DNA of 64,000 bases from positions 1-64,000 of the forward strand of contig JAJEEP010000098.1 of assembly GCA_022820945.1 (NCBI GenBank), written 5' to 3'. Numbering within the stretch: the stretch's first letter is position 1; each line of letters begins with the position of its first letter. The stretch is from Alphaproteobacteria bacterium (GTDB taxonomy: Bacteria; Pseudomonadota; Alphaproteobacteria; UBA828). The notes under the pieces are model-generated. The model did not search any database, was not told where the DNA came from, and saw only the letters and a program-made list of their open reading frames with translations. Below are positions 47,208-56,159 of this stretch, piece by piece. A program made the position numbers and the translations under genes.

Positions 47208-48035
47208 ATGCCGCATGTCACGACGAACGACGGGATCCGCCTTCACTACGTGGAGAAAGGCAGCGGCGCCCCCCTCGTCATGATCCCCGGCTGGTCGCAG
47301 ACCGCCGCCCAGTTCGAGGCGCAAGTCGAAGGGCTTTCAGCCAGCCGCCGGGTCATCGCCTTCGACATGCGCGGGCACGGCGAATCGGACAAGCCCGAGC
47401 ACGGCTACAAGATTCAGCGCCTCGCCATGGACGTGCGCAACGCTATTGAGGCCCTCGGGCTGGAACGGGTGAGCCTGCTCGGCCATTCCATGGGGTGCGC
47501 CGCGATCTGGTGCTACATCGACCTGTTCGGCGAAGCGGGGCTGGAGCGGCTCGTCCTCGTCGACCAGATGCCCGCCATCACCGCGCGCAGCGAGTGGTCA
47601 GAGCAGGAGAAGCAGGACGCCGGCGCGCTCTTCGACGGCGCGAGCCTTTACGAGACCATCGGCGCCCTCGCGGGGAAAGAAGGCGTGGCGACCACGAAGG
47701 GCTTCATCGGCAGCATGTTCACCGGCGGCTTCCCCACCGAGCGGGTGGCGTGGGTCATCGAGCAGAATCGCAAGATGCCGCGCCGCCACGCAGCCACTCT
47801 GCTCCTCAACCACGCGACGCAGGACTGGCGCGACCTCATCCCCCGCATCACGCTGCCGACTCTCATCGTCGGCGGCCGGGTCAGCCTGATCGACTGGCGC
47901 TCGCAGGAGTGGATGCACCGCCAGATCGCTGGCTCCCAGCTCGAGATATTCGAGGAGGCCGACGGCGGCAATCACTTCATGTTCATGGAGAGCCCGGAGC
48001 GCTTCAACCGCCTGGTGGACGCGTTCCTCGGCTGA
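47208..48035 (+). CDS. Alpha/beta hydrolase
   Basis: Hydrolase of 275 aa. The nucleophile elbow is LLGHSMGCAAIW, with FDMRGHGESDKP ahead of it; the catalytic Asp and His probably lie in SLIDWRS and GGNHFMFMESPERFN. GGAGGAGAC precedes the ATG. The cap insertion suggests an esterase or C-C hydrolase on a small substrate. Its stop is separated by one base from the converging permease gene. Confidence 0.88.
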   Translation: MPHVTTNDGIRLHYVEKGSGAPLVMIPGWSQTAAQFEAQVEGLSASRRVIAFDMRGHGESDKPEHGYKIQRLAMDVRNAIEALGLERVSLLGHSMGCAAIWCYIDLFGEAGLERLVLVDQMPAITARSEWSEQEKQDAGALFDGASLYETIGALAGKEGVATTKGFIGSMFTGGFPTERVAWVIEQNRKMPRRHAATLLLNHATQDWRDLIPRITLPTLIVGGRVSLIDWRSQEWMHRQIAGSQLEIFEEADGGNHFMFMESPERFNRLVDAFLG

Positions 48036-48036
48036 G

Positions 48037-49791
48037 CTAGACCCTCGCCTCCACGCGGATCGTGACGATGTCCGTGTCGTGATATTGCTGGTGGTGGACG
48101 GAGGAAGCGAGGTGGCGCAGGAGCCGTAGCGACACCTCCCGTTCTGGTGCGTCGTCGGATGCCTGGCCCATGAGCGCGATCCGGTCCTCCAGGTTCTCCT
48201 CGCCGGGCGCCGCGATGAACTCAAGTACCGCGGCGCTGCCTTCCTTGTAGGCAGTAAGCAGCAGGCGCCGCGTCCGGTGCGGCGCGCCCTCCGCCTCTTC
48301 CTCTTCGTCGTGCCGCAGCAGCGTCAGCATCGCTTCCTCGGCGGCGGCGTCGAGGCGGTGCGCCATCGCCTCGTTCCAGCCGTTGCGGGTCGCGAAGGTC
48401 TGCAGGAACTCCCTGATCTTCGGCAACGACGCGACCTCGAACGGCGCCTGGATGCGGCGCCGGCGGGGCGCCGCCAGCTCGACGAAGAGCGTGAGCAGAA
48501 TCGCCGTCATCCCGCCGGCTGTCATGCCGTTTTCCAGCAGCCCGCCGGCGATACCCGAGACATGCTCGGGGAAGATCACGCCGTTCTGGAAGCCGACCCC
48601 GATCCAGAAGGACACCCCTGCAATCAGACCCTTGCGGTAGTCCACCCCGTCCTGGATGACGATCCGCATGCCGACCACGAAGAGCAGACCCAGCAGCACG
48701 GTGATATAGGCGGCCGCGACCGGCCCCGGTATTGCCAGCACCACGGCGAGCGCCTTTGGAATGAACGCCACCACGACGAACGCGATCCCGAGCGCGACGC
48801 CTACGCTGCGGGCGCCCACGCCGGTGAGCGCGGTGACCGATATGCTGGTGGAATAGGTCGTGTTGGGCACGGTCCCCATCAGGCCGGAGAGCAGGTTGCC
48901 CACGCCGTCGGCGCCCACCGCCCCTTGCACCGCCCGAAAATTCACCGCGCGCGGCTTGCGCCAGGAGACCCGCTGGATGGCGATACCGTCGCCCACCGTC
49001 TCAATGGCGCCGACCAGGGTCACGAAGACGAAGGCCGGCAGGAGGCCCCAGAAGACCGGCCCGAAGTCGATATCGAAGCCCGGCCAACCGCCCGACGGCA
49101 CACCCACCCAGGACGCCGCGGCGATACCGGCGACATCGTAGAAGCCGAAGTACCCGGCAACCCCGCAGCCGGCGACGATGCCGATGACCGGCGCCCAGAG
49201 TCTGAGTGCGCCCGTGGCTTTCAGCGAGATACCGCACAGGACGAGCACGGTCACAAGCGCCGCGAGCGGCGCGCCGAGCTCCGACGTGCCCTCCGGAACC
49301 TGCGTCAGCATGCTGAAGACAATCGGCATCACCGTGACCGGGATCAGCATGATGACGGTGCCCGAGACGGTGGGCGTGAGGATGCGCCGAAGGAGTGAGA
49401 GTCGCCACGCAAGCAGGAACTGGAAGAGGGCGGAGATCACCACCAGCGTCGCCAGCATCGCCGGGCCGCCCTGGGCAATCGCGCCGACGCAGATCGCGAT
49501 GAAGGCCCCGGAGGTGCCCATGACAAGGACGTAGCCGGCACCGATTCGCCCGACTCGGACGGCCTGGAGGACCGAGGTGATGCCGCTGACCAAGACGGCG
49601 CCGAAGACCGCCCACGAGAGATAGGATTCCGGCCCGCCGGCGGCGCGGACCACGATCGCAGGCGTCAGCGCGACGCCGGCGATGCAAAGGACGGCGAGCT
49701 GCAGGCCGAGGCCGCAGCTAAGCGCAATGGGCGGTCGCTCGTCCGGCTCGTAGCGAACGCCGCCGGGCCGCTCTGAGCCGCCTGTCGTCAA
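48037..49791 (-). CDS. NCS2-family permease with C-terminal GHKL-like domain
   Basis: Nucleobase/xanthine-type permease of 584 aa; the membrane part (to about residue 440) has family blocks such as GALRLWAPVIGIVAGCGVAG, FVTLVGAIETVGDGIA and GTVPNTTYSTSISV. Residues 451-584 form a separate soluble domain resembling the ATPase fold of RsbW-like anti-sigma kinases (LPKIREFLQTFATRNGWNEA and the final VSLRLLRHLASSVHHQQYHD). The equivalent of the N-box lacks its Asn (EEAMLT), so ATP binding is doubtful. TTG start follows GGGAG. The fusion is unusual. Confidence 0.82.
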   Translation of the reverse strand: MTTGGSERPGGVRYEPDERPPIALSCGLGLQLAVLCIAGVALTPAIVVRAAGGPESYLSWAVFGAVLVSGITSVLQAVRVGRIGAGYVLVMGTSGAFIAICVGAIAQGGPAMLATLVVISALFQFLLAWRLSLLRRILTPTVSGTVIMLIPVTVMPIVFSMLTQVPEGTSELGAPLAALVTVLVLCGISLKATGALRLWAPVIGIVAGCGVAGYFGFYDVAGIAAASWVGVPSGGWPGFDIDFGPVFWGLLPAFVFVTLVGAIETVGDGIAIQRVSWRKPRAVNFRAVQGAVGADGVGNLLSGLMGTVPNTTYSTSISVTALTGVGARSVGVALGIAFVVVAFIPKALAVVLAIPGPVAAAYITVLLGLLFVVGMRIVIQDGVDYRKGLIAGVSFWIGVGFQNGVIFPEHVSGIAGGLLENGMTAGGMTAILLTLFVELAAPRRRRIQAPFEVASLPKIREFLQTFATRNGWNEAMAHRLDAAAEEAMLTLLRHDEEEEAEGAPHRTRRLLLTAYKEGSAAVLEFIAAPGEENLEDRIALMGQASDDAPEREVSLRLLRHLASSVHHQQYHDTDIVTIRVEARV

Positions 49792-49880
49792 TTCGCACTC
49801 TCCCTGTCCTGGAGTGCGAGGCGGACTCTGGCACAGGTTAGCGCTGTAACGAAGTGACTTGCGATGAGCGGGCGTCCCCG

Positions 49881-50783
49881 TCAGACGTCGTATTCCAGGC
49901 CGATGTCGCGGTAGCGCTCCGGGTCCTCGAGCCAGCGCTGCCGTACCTTCACGAAGAGCTTGAGGTCGATGGGGCAGCCCAGGATTTGAGACAGCTCGGC
50001 CCGTGCCGCCGTGCCGATTGCCTTGATGCGCTGCCCGCCCTTGCCGAGGACGATGCCCTTGTGCGTCTCCCGCTGCACGTAGATCACCTGCTCGACCCGT
50101 GCGCCGCCGTTCCGGGCGCTGGTCCAGCCTTCGGTCTCGACCGCGACGGCGTAGGGAAGCTCCTGGCGCAGCTGCAGGAAGAGCTGCTCGCGCGTGATCT
50201 CCGCCGCAAGCAGGCGCTCCGAAATGTCTGTGAGCTGGTCTTCGGGATAGAGCCAGGGGCCCGGCGGCATGCGGGCCTTGAGCGCGCCCAGCAGGTCGTC
50301 GACACCGTCGCCGTCGAGCGCCGAAACCATGAAAATTTCGGCCGCGAGCCCGGCTTCCTCGACACCCGCAGCGAGTGGCAGCAGGGCGTGGCGCGGCACC
50401 AGGTCGATCTTGTTGAGGGCCACCAAGGTTTCGCGTCCGGTCTCCTTGAGCCGGTCGATGATGGCCCTGGTCTCGCCGGTCAGTCCGCGCCGTGCGTCCA
50501 CCAGCAGCAGGATGGCGTCGGCGTCGTGCGCGCCGCTCCAGGCGGCGTGGACCATCGCCCGTTCGAAGCGGTGCCGGGCGGCGAAGATTCCGGGCGTGTC
50601 GACGAAGACGAGCTGGACTTCGTCGATCACGCGGATGCCGCGCAGCCGGCTACGTGTGGTCTGCACCTTGGGCGAGACGATGGCGACCTTGGCGCCCACC
50701 AGCCGGTTGACCAGGGTCGACTTGCCGACATTGGGCGCTCCCAGCACGGCGACGAAGCCCGCGCGGGTGCCGCCCTCAGCCAT
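49881..50783 (-). CDS. era: GTPase Era
   Basis: Ribosome-assembly GTPase of 300 aa that binds 16S rRNA. G motifs are GAPNVGKSTL (P-loop), DTPG and NKID; the C-terminal KH domain has THKGIVLGKGGQRIKAIG. I choose ATG 50783, which overlaps rnc by 8 bases and has AGGAG eight bases upstream. Two upstream ATGs (50801 and 50789) are less well placed. It ends the minus-strand acpS-lepB-rnc-era group. Confidence 0.95.
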   Translation of the reverse strand: MAEGGTRAGFVAVLGAPNVGKSTLVNRLVGAKVAIVSPKVQTTRSRLRGIRVIDEVQLVFVDTPGIFAARHRFERAMVHAAWSGAHDADAILLLVDARRGLTGETRAIIDRLKETGRETLVALNKIDLVPRHALLPLAAGVEEAGLAAEIFMVSALDGDGVDDLLGALKARMPPGPWLYPEDQLTDISERLLAAEITREQLFLQLRQELPYAVAVETEGWTSARNGGARVEQVIYVQRETHKGIVLGKGGQRIKAIGTAARAELSQILGCPIDLKLFVKVRQRWLEDPERYRDIGLEYDV

Positions 50784-51561
50784 CGCCATCGCTCCTGCCA
50801 TCGGCGATGCGCGCAAGCAGGGTGCCGGCGGCGCCTTGCTCTGCCGCGCGCTTGGTGGCGCCGGTGGCGACCGCCTTGCCGAAGCCGGCGACCTCCGCCT
50901 CGACCTCGAAGAGGGGCGCATGGGCCGGGCCGCTGGACGAGAGCGTGCGATAGACCGGGAGCCCGCGCCCCCGCGCTTGCGTCCACTCCTGCAGCCGCGT
51001 CTTTGGATCGCGCGGCGGTTCGAGGTCAGCGGTCATCGCCGGCGCCCAGTGGCGGCGGATGAAGCGCTCGGCGGCATCGAGGCCGCCGTCGATATAGAGG
51101 GCGCCGATGACAGCCTCGCAGGCGTCCGCAAGATTGGCTGGATTGTCGCGCCCGCCTGCGGCGCCCTCGCTGCGGCTCAGCGTGAGACGGTCGCCGAGCG
51201 CGAGGTTGCGGGCCACGCCCTCCAGCGCCTCGCGGCGAACCAGCGCGGAGAAGCGCTGCGAGAGGGCACCTTCGGCCTCGTGCGGGAACGCCTCGTAGAG
51301 CATCGCTGCCACGACCATGCCGAGCACGCGGTCGCCCAGAAACTCGAGACGCTGATTGCTGCCGGCCTGCGTGCCCGCGCTCGGGTGCCGGAGCGCGAGG
51401 GCGAGCAGCGCCGGGTGGGCGAAGCGGTGGCCGAGAGCCTCTTCGAGCGAGCCCGCCGTTCCGGCGTCATCTGCCGCCGGCTCCGGCGGCGGCTCGGCTG
51501 CGCCTGCGGGCGCTAGTCGATCGCCTTGAAGACCCGATCGCCGCGTGTTGCGCTCGGCCAG
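50776..51561 (-). CDS. rnc: Ribonuclease III
   Basis: Double-strand RNA endonuclease for rRNA maturation, about 261 aa from the start chosen here. The catalytic signature is RLEFLGDRVLGMVV, followed by ADACEAVIGALYIDGG, and a C-terminal dsRNA-binding domain (PKTRLQEWTQARGRGLPVYR). No in-frame ATG, GTG or TTG exists between the lepB end and the conserved core LEEALGHRF. A CTG at 51561 lies inside lepB with GGAGG at seven bases and is the best candidate. The protein is otherwise normal, so the gene is not considered broken. Confidence 0.85.
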   Translation of the reverse strand: MAERNTRRSGLQGDRLAPAGAAEPPPEPAADDAGTAGSLEEALGHRFAHPALLALALRHPSAGTQAGSNQRLEFLGDRVLGMVVAAMLYEAFPHEAEGALSQRFSALVRREALEGVARNLALGDRLTLSRSEGAAGGRDNPANLADACEAVIGALYIDGGLDAAERFIRRHWAPAMTADLEPPRDPKTRLQEWTQARGRGLPVYRTLSSSGPAHAPLFEVEAEVAGFGKAVATGATKRAAEQGAAGTLLARIADGRSDGDG

Positions 51562-52274
51562 TTCCAGACCTCCCCGATGCTGGTTCCATCTTCCAGCGAG
51601 TGGAAGATGAACTCGGCCCGGCCCACGAGGTTTTCGGACGGGATGAAACCGACCGAGGGCACGCGGCTGTCGAGCGAGTTGTCGCGGTTGTCGCCCATGG
51701 CGAAGTAATGATCGGCGGGCACGGTATAGATCTGCGTGTTGTCGAGGCCGCCGGTGGGCGTGGCGTCGAGGGTCATGTAGTTCACGCCGTTCGGCAACGT
51801 CTCGCGATACTGGCGGAGCACCCGCTCGCGGCCGTAGCGGTCCGTGTAGCTGTAATCGTCGACCCGTTCGCGCTTCACCGGCGTCCCGTTGATGTGGAGC
51901 ACGCCCTTGAGCACCTGGATGCGGTCGCCGGGGAGCCCCACGATGCGCTTGATGTAGTCGGTCGAATTGTCGCGGGGCAGCTTGAAGACCGCAACGTCGC
52001 CCCGGTCTGGCGGGCTGTCGATGATCCGCCCGTCGAACACGTCGATGCTCCAAGGCAGCGAGTGCGTGCTGTAGCCGTAGGCGTACTTCGACACGAACAG
52101 ATAGTCGCCGACGAGCAGGGTCGGGATCATTGAGCCGGACGGGATGTTGAAGGGCTCGATCGCGACGGTGCGGACGATCAACGCGGCAAGCACCGCGTAG
52201 ATCAGGGTCCGGATGGTGTCCCAGAAGCCGCTGAATCTGCGCTTGGCTGAGCCCTGAATCTTGGCGCGCCCCAT
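51513..52274 (-). CDS. lepB: Signal peptidase I
   Basis: Membrane serine protease of 253 aa that removes signal peptides. The Ser-Lys dyad is S48 (IPSGSMIPTL) and K109 (TDYIKRIVGLPGDR); box E is AMGDNRDNSLDSR. One N-terminal membrane segment (TLIYAVLAALIVRTVAI). ATG at 52274. Its 3' end probably overlaps the start of rnc. The order acpS-lepB-rnc-era is conserved in proteobacteria; pdxJ, often next to acpS, is absent here. Confidence 0.95.
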   Translation of the reverse strand: MGRAKIQGSAKRRFSGFWDTIRTLIYAVLAALIVRTVAIEPFNIPSGSMIPTLLVGDYLFVSKYAYGYSTHSLPWSIDVFDGRIIDSPPDRGDVAVFKLPRDNSTDYIKRIVGLPGDRIQVLKGVLHINGTPVKRERVDDYSYTDRYGRERVLRQYRETLPNGVNYMTLDATPTGGLDNTQIYTVPADHYFAMGDNRDNSLDSRVPSVGFIPSENLVGRAEFIFHSLEDGTSIGEVWNWPSATRGDRVFKAID

Positions 52275-52333
52275 GTGCGGTCGGTTCGGTTCCAGCTGTT
52301 CGCGGCCCGGGCCGCCCGCTGCCCTCGTTGCCG

Positions 52334-52738
52334 TCAGTCGGTTGCAGGGATTGCAGTGATCAGCACGACGGCCTGGGCGATCGGTGGCTCATCGGTCATG
52401 GTCACGTCGATCCGGCACCTCATGCCCGAAGGCGTGAGCGATTGCAAGCGTTTGAGCGCACCGCCCGTCAGCTCGATCGTCGGCTGACCGGTGGGCAGGT
52501 TGACCACCGCCATGTCGCGCCAGAAGACACCCTGGCGGAGCCCGGTGCCCAGCGCCTTCGCGCAGGCCTCCTTGGCGGCGAAGCGACGGGCATAGGTTTC
52601 CTCCGGCCTCAGCCGGCGCTCGGCGCGTGCGCGTTCGACTGCGGTGAAAACGCGGTGGGTAAAGCGCGCGCCGAAGCGGTCGAGCGTGCCCGCGATGCGC
52701 CGGATGTCGACGATGTCGGCGCCGAGGCCGACGATCAT
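52334..52738 (-). CDS. acpS: Holo-[acyl-carrier-protein] synthase
   Basis: Phosphopantetheinyl transferase of 134 aa that converts apo-ACP to holo-ACP. The motifs [12 protein letters not shown] and [14 protein letters not shown] hold the Mg-binding Asp and Glu. The ATG at 52738 gives the standard N terminus IVGLGADIV; a GTG at 52771 would add 11 residues, and neither has a clear ribosome site. It is between DUF2062 and lepB. Confidence 0.93.
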   Translation of the reverse strand: MIVGLGADIVDIRRIAGTLDRFGARFTHRVFTAVERARAERRLRPEETYARRFAAKEACAKALGTGLRQGVFWRDMAVVNLPTGQPTIELTGGALKRLQSLTPSGMRCRIDVTMTDEPPIAQAVVLITAIPATD

Positions 52739-52784
52739 GGGCCAGGCCGGCGGCTCGGCAGCGGCGCTCACGGCACGCGCACCA

Positions 52785-53480
52785 TCAGCGGCCGCGGTCC
52801 ACCAGCACTTGGTCGAAATGAGTCACGTTCGCGGCGGCCGGCTGGGCGTCCCCCTGTGCGGGTTCAGGGGCGGCCTCGGGGATGGAGATCTCGTCATCCA
52901 CCTGTTGCCCGGTGTCCAGTCTGGCGCGGCGCTCCTCGTCGAGCACGCGCCTGCGCCGCAGGCGCCTGGCCTGGCGGTGGTGCTGGTAGTTGCCCACCAC
53001 CCGTCGTATCGGGAAGAAGAACAAGAGCCACACGACTACCGCTGCCGGCAGGCCGCCCACCAGCATGGGCAGCAGTACCGTACCCGGCTCCTCGAAGATG
53101 GTGCCGATCGTCATGTCGGCGGGCAGTTCCTGACCGCGCTCGTAGCCGAGAATCCAGGTTCCCAGCCAAATGATTCCCGCCCAGATAAAGGGAAAGGTCC
53201 ACGGATTGCCGACCGCCGTGCCGATCGCCGACGCGATGATGTTGCCGCGCAGCGCCCACGCCAGCACCGCAGCGAGAATGAAGTGAAACCCGATCAAGGG
53301 CGTGAACGAGACCGCCGCTCCGCACGCGAAGCCGCACGCGATGGCGTAGGGCGAGCCTTGCAGGCGTTTGAGTTTGAAGGTCCAGTATCGGAGAACCCGG
53401 CCCCAGCCCATGTTGGGCCACACGAACCGCCGCAAGCGGACCCATCGGCTCAGCTTCTTGCGTCGGCGAAACAGGCTCAA
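52785..53480 (-). CDS. DUF2062 membrane protein
   Basis: Protein of 231 aa with a basic N terminus ([20 protein letters not shown]), then the DUF2062 core ([40 protein letters not shown]) and two or three membrane segments. A charged tail follows. TTG start at 53480 has a weak GAGG site. The function of DUF2062 proteins is unknown; position upstream of acpS suggests a link with envelope biogenesis. Confidence 0.85.
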   Translation of the reverse strand: MSLFRRRKKLSRWVRLRRFVWPNMGWGRVLRYWTFKLKRLQGSPYAIACGFACGAAVSFTPLIGFHFILAAVLAWALRGNIIASAIGTAVGNPWTFPFIWAGIIWLGTWILGYERGQELPADMTIGTIFEEPGTVLLPMLVGGLPAAVVVWLLFFFPIRRVVGNYQHHRQARRLRRRRVLDEERRARLDTGQQVDDEISIPEAAPEPAQGDAQPAAANVTHFDQVLVDRGR

Positions 53481-53717
53481 GGCCGTCCTCGCCTCAGCCC
53501 GCGCCCGGCAGGAGTCTCCGCCCCAGCCATGCGCGCGACGCTCGACCGAATGCCACCGACCGTCTCATCGCCTTCCTCCCAACCGCGGGTCTACCCTTCT
53601 TATTTTTCCACCCCAATCCGAGAGTTAGCCCAAGATCGCGCGGTCGTGCAAGGCTTGGTGCGTCCGCCCGCTCAAACCCCCAGCTTCCGTCGGTGCCATG
53701 CGCCGGCGCAGTTCGCC

Positions 53718-53745
53718 TTGCATTTTGTGTGTGATACTGTATATT
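53718..53745 (+). promoter_or_regulatory. gcrA: Candidate gcrA promoter
   Basis: TTGCAT (53718-53723) and TATATT (53740-53745) are separated by 16 bases in an AT-rich patch 69 bases upstream of the gcrA ATG. It is the most sigma70-like element in this interval. No GcrA- or CtrA-type methylation site was specifically identified. Confidence 0.5.
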
Positions 53746-53813
53746 GGGAGTTTAGGGCACAGCGCGACAATATTTGGACCGGTGCAAGCCCGGCATCGGA
53801 CGGAGGGACGGTT

Positions 53814-54275
53814 ATGACAGCCTGGACGCCGGAGCGGGTCGCCACCGTGACCCGGCTGTGGAACGAAGGACTCACGACCGCCGAGATCGGGCGTGCGGTC
53901 GGCATGTCAAAGAATGCCGTCGTCGGCAAGGCGCATCGCCTGCAACTGCCGCCGCGCCCGTCGCCGATCCGGCGCGGAAAGAGTTATTCGCGCACGCCGA
54001 AGGCCAAGAACGGCGTGAACGGTGCAAACGGTGTGCATGGCGCGAACGGGCGCAAGTCGGCAACGACGCCCGCAGGGATCGCGGTGCCGGCAAGATCGCG
54101 GGCGCCGGAGACGCCTCTCGCCGTCGGCAGCTCGGCGTGCAAATGGCCCATCGGCCATCCGGACGAGCCCAGCTTCCACTTCTGCGGCGAACTTGCGCTA
54201 CTCGGCAAGCCTTACTGCCTGGAGCACTACCGCAGGGCCTACGTGGCTGTCAGGCCCCGCTCCGACGCGGCCTGA
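53814..54275 (+). CDS. gcrA: GcrA cell-cycle regulator
   Basis: Sigma70-binding cell-cycle regulator of alphaproteobacteria, 153 aa. The N-terminal HTH is WTPERVATVTRLWNEGLTTA-EIGRAVGMSKNAVVGKAHRL, recognising methylated GANTC in Caulobacter. A Gly/Asn-rich linker (GVNGANGVHGANG) follows, and the C-terminal sigma-interacting domain has ACKWPIGHPDEPSFHFCGEL and PYCLEHYRRAYV. ATG preceded by GGAGGGACG. The gene is good evidence for the class assignment. Confidence 0.95.
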   Translation: MTAWTPERVATVTRLWNEGLTTAEIGRAVGMSKNAVVGKAHRLQLPPRPSPIRRGKSYSRTPKAKNGVNGANGVHGANGRKSATTPAGIAVPARSRAPETPLAVGSSACKWPIGHPDEPSFHFCGELALLGKPYCLEHYRRAYVAVRPRSDAA

Positions 54276-54308
54276 GCCATCCCAGACGGGGCCTCACCGC
54301 CGGCGGCG

Positions 54309-54662
54309 CTACGATGCCGGCTGGTCGGGTTCGGCTGAAGGCGACAGCCGCTCGACCTCGGCATCCATGCGGCCCTGCCACATCAGCGCCCACATGTGAA
54401 AATCGCCGGCCAGGCTGAAGAACGGGTAGGTGAAGGTCGCCGGCCGGTTGCGCTCGATCAAGAGGTGGCTGATCCAGGCGAAGAAGTAGCCGCACACGAG
54501 CGCGGCAATCAGCAGCAGCGGCTCTCCGAGGACACCGGCGACGACAACCAGAGCAACGGAACCCGTGGTGCCGACGAAGTGCATCCGGCGCGTCCACGGC
54601 CGGCTGTGCTCGGACACGTAGTAGGGCCAGAAGGCTCGATACCGACGGATTCGATCGCTCAT
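54309..54662 (-). CDS. DUF962 / Mpo1-like membrane protein
   Basis: Protein of 117 aa with two to three membrane segments. HFVGTTGSVALVVVAG and YFFAWISHLLIERNRPATF match the DUF962 (Mpo1-like) family; yeast Mpo1 is a dioxygenase acting in fatty acid alpha-oxidation and uses conserved His residues, of which several are seen here (RMHFVG, ISHLL, GDFHMWALMWQG). The ATG at 54662 has GGAGG upstream at eight bases. Activity of bacterial members is little known. Confidence 0.82.
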   Translation of the reverse strand: MSDRIRRYRAFWPYYVSEHSRPWTRRMHFVGTTGSVALVVVAGVLGEPLLLIAALVCGYFFAWISHLLIERNRPATFTYPFFSLAGDFHMWALMWQGRMDAEVERLSPSAEPDQPAS

Positions 54663-54809
54663 CGTCGCTGCCTCCATCTCTGTCGCGCGTGCAACGCCGC
54701 CATCATGTCGCCCAATTCGTTGCGTTTTCAGGCTATGTTTGTGATTCTACACCATCGCTCTCGACTCACGATTGCGCGGTGAACCCACACGGTCAGGGAG
54801 ATCACGCCC

Positions 54810-55367
54810 ATGGCGGCGATGACCACACCCGTCTGCGATTTCGGCTGGAAGGCGGTCGACTTTCGGCTGGAGGGGACCGACGGCAAGACCTACACGCTCG
54901 CGGACTGCGCCGGCGAGCGCGGTACGCTGGTGATGTTCCTCTGCAACCATTGTCCGTTCGTGAAGGCCGTCATCGACCGCATCGTGCGGGACGTGAACGA
55001 GCTCAGGAGCCACGGGATCGGCGCGGTCGCCATCATGCCGAACGACACCGAGGCCTATCCCGCCGATTCCTTCCAGAACATGAAGATGTTCGGCAGCCAG
55101 CACGGGTTCGGCTTCCCCTATCTCATCGACCGGACCCAGGATGTGGCGCGCGCCTACGACGCGGCGTGCACGCCTGACTTCTTCGGCTTCGACCGAGACC
55201 TCGGCCTGCAGTACCGGGGCCGGCTCGACGCCTCGCGGATGGAGCCGGTGCCCGACGCGCGCCGGGAGCTCCTCGAGGCCATGATCCAGGTTGCCGAGTC
55301 CGGGCGCGGACCCGAGGAGCAGCTGCCGTCCATGGGCTGCTCGATCAAGTGGCGCGAAGCCGCTTGA
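54810..55367 (+). CDS. Thioredoxin-fold redoxin (AhpC/TSA-like)
   Basis: Redoxin of 185 aa without signal peptide. The active motif is FLCNHCPFVKAVIDR (CNHC), followed by GIGAVAIMPNDTEAYPADSF and FGFPYLIDRTQDVARAYDA, blocks typical of thioredoxin-family proteins related to peroxiredoxins. ATG follows CAGGGAG. Likely a cytoplasmic thiol peroxidase or disulfide reductase; the substrate is unknown. It precedes the yfgM-bamB-der group by 54 bases. Confidence 0.85.
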   Translation: MAAMTTPVCDFGWKAVDFRLEGTDGKTYTLADCAGERGTLVMFLCNHCPFVKAVIDRIVRDVNELRSHGIGAVAIMPNDTEAYPADSFQNMKMFGSQHGFGFPYLIDRTQDVARAYDAACTPDFFGFDRDLGLQYRGRLDASRMEPVPDARRELLEAMIQVAESGRGPEEQLPSMGCSIKWREAA

Positions 55368-55421
55368 GCCGGTCTCCCTCGCTTTTCGGGCAGGCTGAGC
55401 GGCGCTGACGGAGGTACGCGC

Positions 55422-56159
55422 GTGGCGGATATCTTCCGAGAGGTCGATGAGGACCTTCGGCACGAACGCTATCTCAAGCTGTGGCGGCGGTGGCGCTACT
55501 GGCTGCTCGGCGTCGGTGTAGCGGCACTTGGTGCCGCGGTCGCCTACGTGATGATCGCCGATGCCAGGGAGGGCGCCCGCGAGGCCGAGGGGCGGCAGTT
55601 TGCAGCCGCCATGGCCGGCATCGAGGCCGGGCGCGGGTCGGAAGCCGTCGACCAGCTGGCGTCGCTCGCGGCCGATTCGGAGACCGGATACGCCGCGCTC
55701 GCCCGGCTGGCGGAAGCCGATTCGCGCGCCGGGCGCGGGGATGTCAGCGGTGCCATATTCGTCTACGACCAGATCGCGGCGGACACCCGGCTCGATCCGC
55801 TCTACCGCGACCTGGGCGCCCTGCTTGCCGCGCAACGGCTGGTCGACCGCGCGTCGGCTGCGGAGGTCAACCTGCGGCTCGCACCCCTGCTGGCAGGCCA
55901 TTCGCCGTGGCGGCCGCTCGCGGCGGAGCTTTCCGCCATCGTCGAGCTGCGCGCCGGCAACGAGGCGGCGGCTCGTTCGCTCTTCGCCGAGCTCGTGAGC
56001 GACCCCGCTGCGCCACTTGGCTTGCGCCAACGGGCGGCCGAGCTGCTGTTGAGCCTCGGCGGCAATCTGGAGGAGGCGCTTGCGGGTGGCGCCCAGTCGG
56101 CCGAGTGGGGCGATGCCGAAGGCTCGGACGATGCGCCGGCCGGGAGCACGGCGGAATGA
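55422..56159 (+). CDS. YfgM-like TPR-related membrane protein
   Basis: Protein of 245 aa with a cytoplasmic N terminus (DIFREVDEDLRHERYLKLW), one membrane anchor (YWLLGVGVAALGAAVAYVMI) and a periplasmic helical repeat region with Ala-rich TPR-like helices. The YfgM family acts as an accessory chaperone to the Sec translocon. GTG start follows GGAGG. Overlap with bamB and the order yfgM-bamB-der as in E. coli support the call. Confidence 0.85.
   Translation: MADIFREVDEDLRHERYLKLWRRWRYWLLGVGVAALGAAVAYVMIADAREGAREAEGRQFAAAMAGIEAGRGSEAVDQLASLAADSETGYAALARLAEADSRAGRGDVSGAIFVYDQIAADTRLDPLYRDLGALLAAQRLVDRASAAEVNLRLAPLLAGHSPWRPLAAELSAIVELRAGNEAAARSLFAELVSDPAAPLGLRQRAAELLLSLGGNLEEALAGGAQSAEWGDAEGSDDAPAGSTAE

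Noticed and set aside
51177..51470. ATG-initiated frame (MTPERRARSKRLSA) near the rnc start
   Set aside because: It is out of frame with the conserved RNase III core. Using it would need a frameshift for which there is no other sign.
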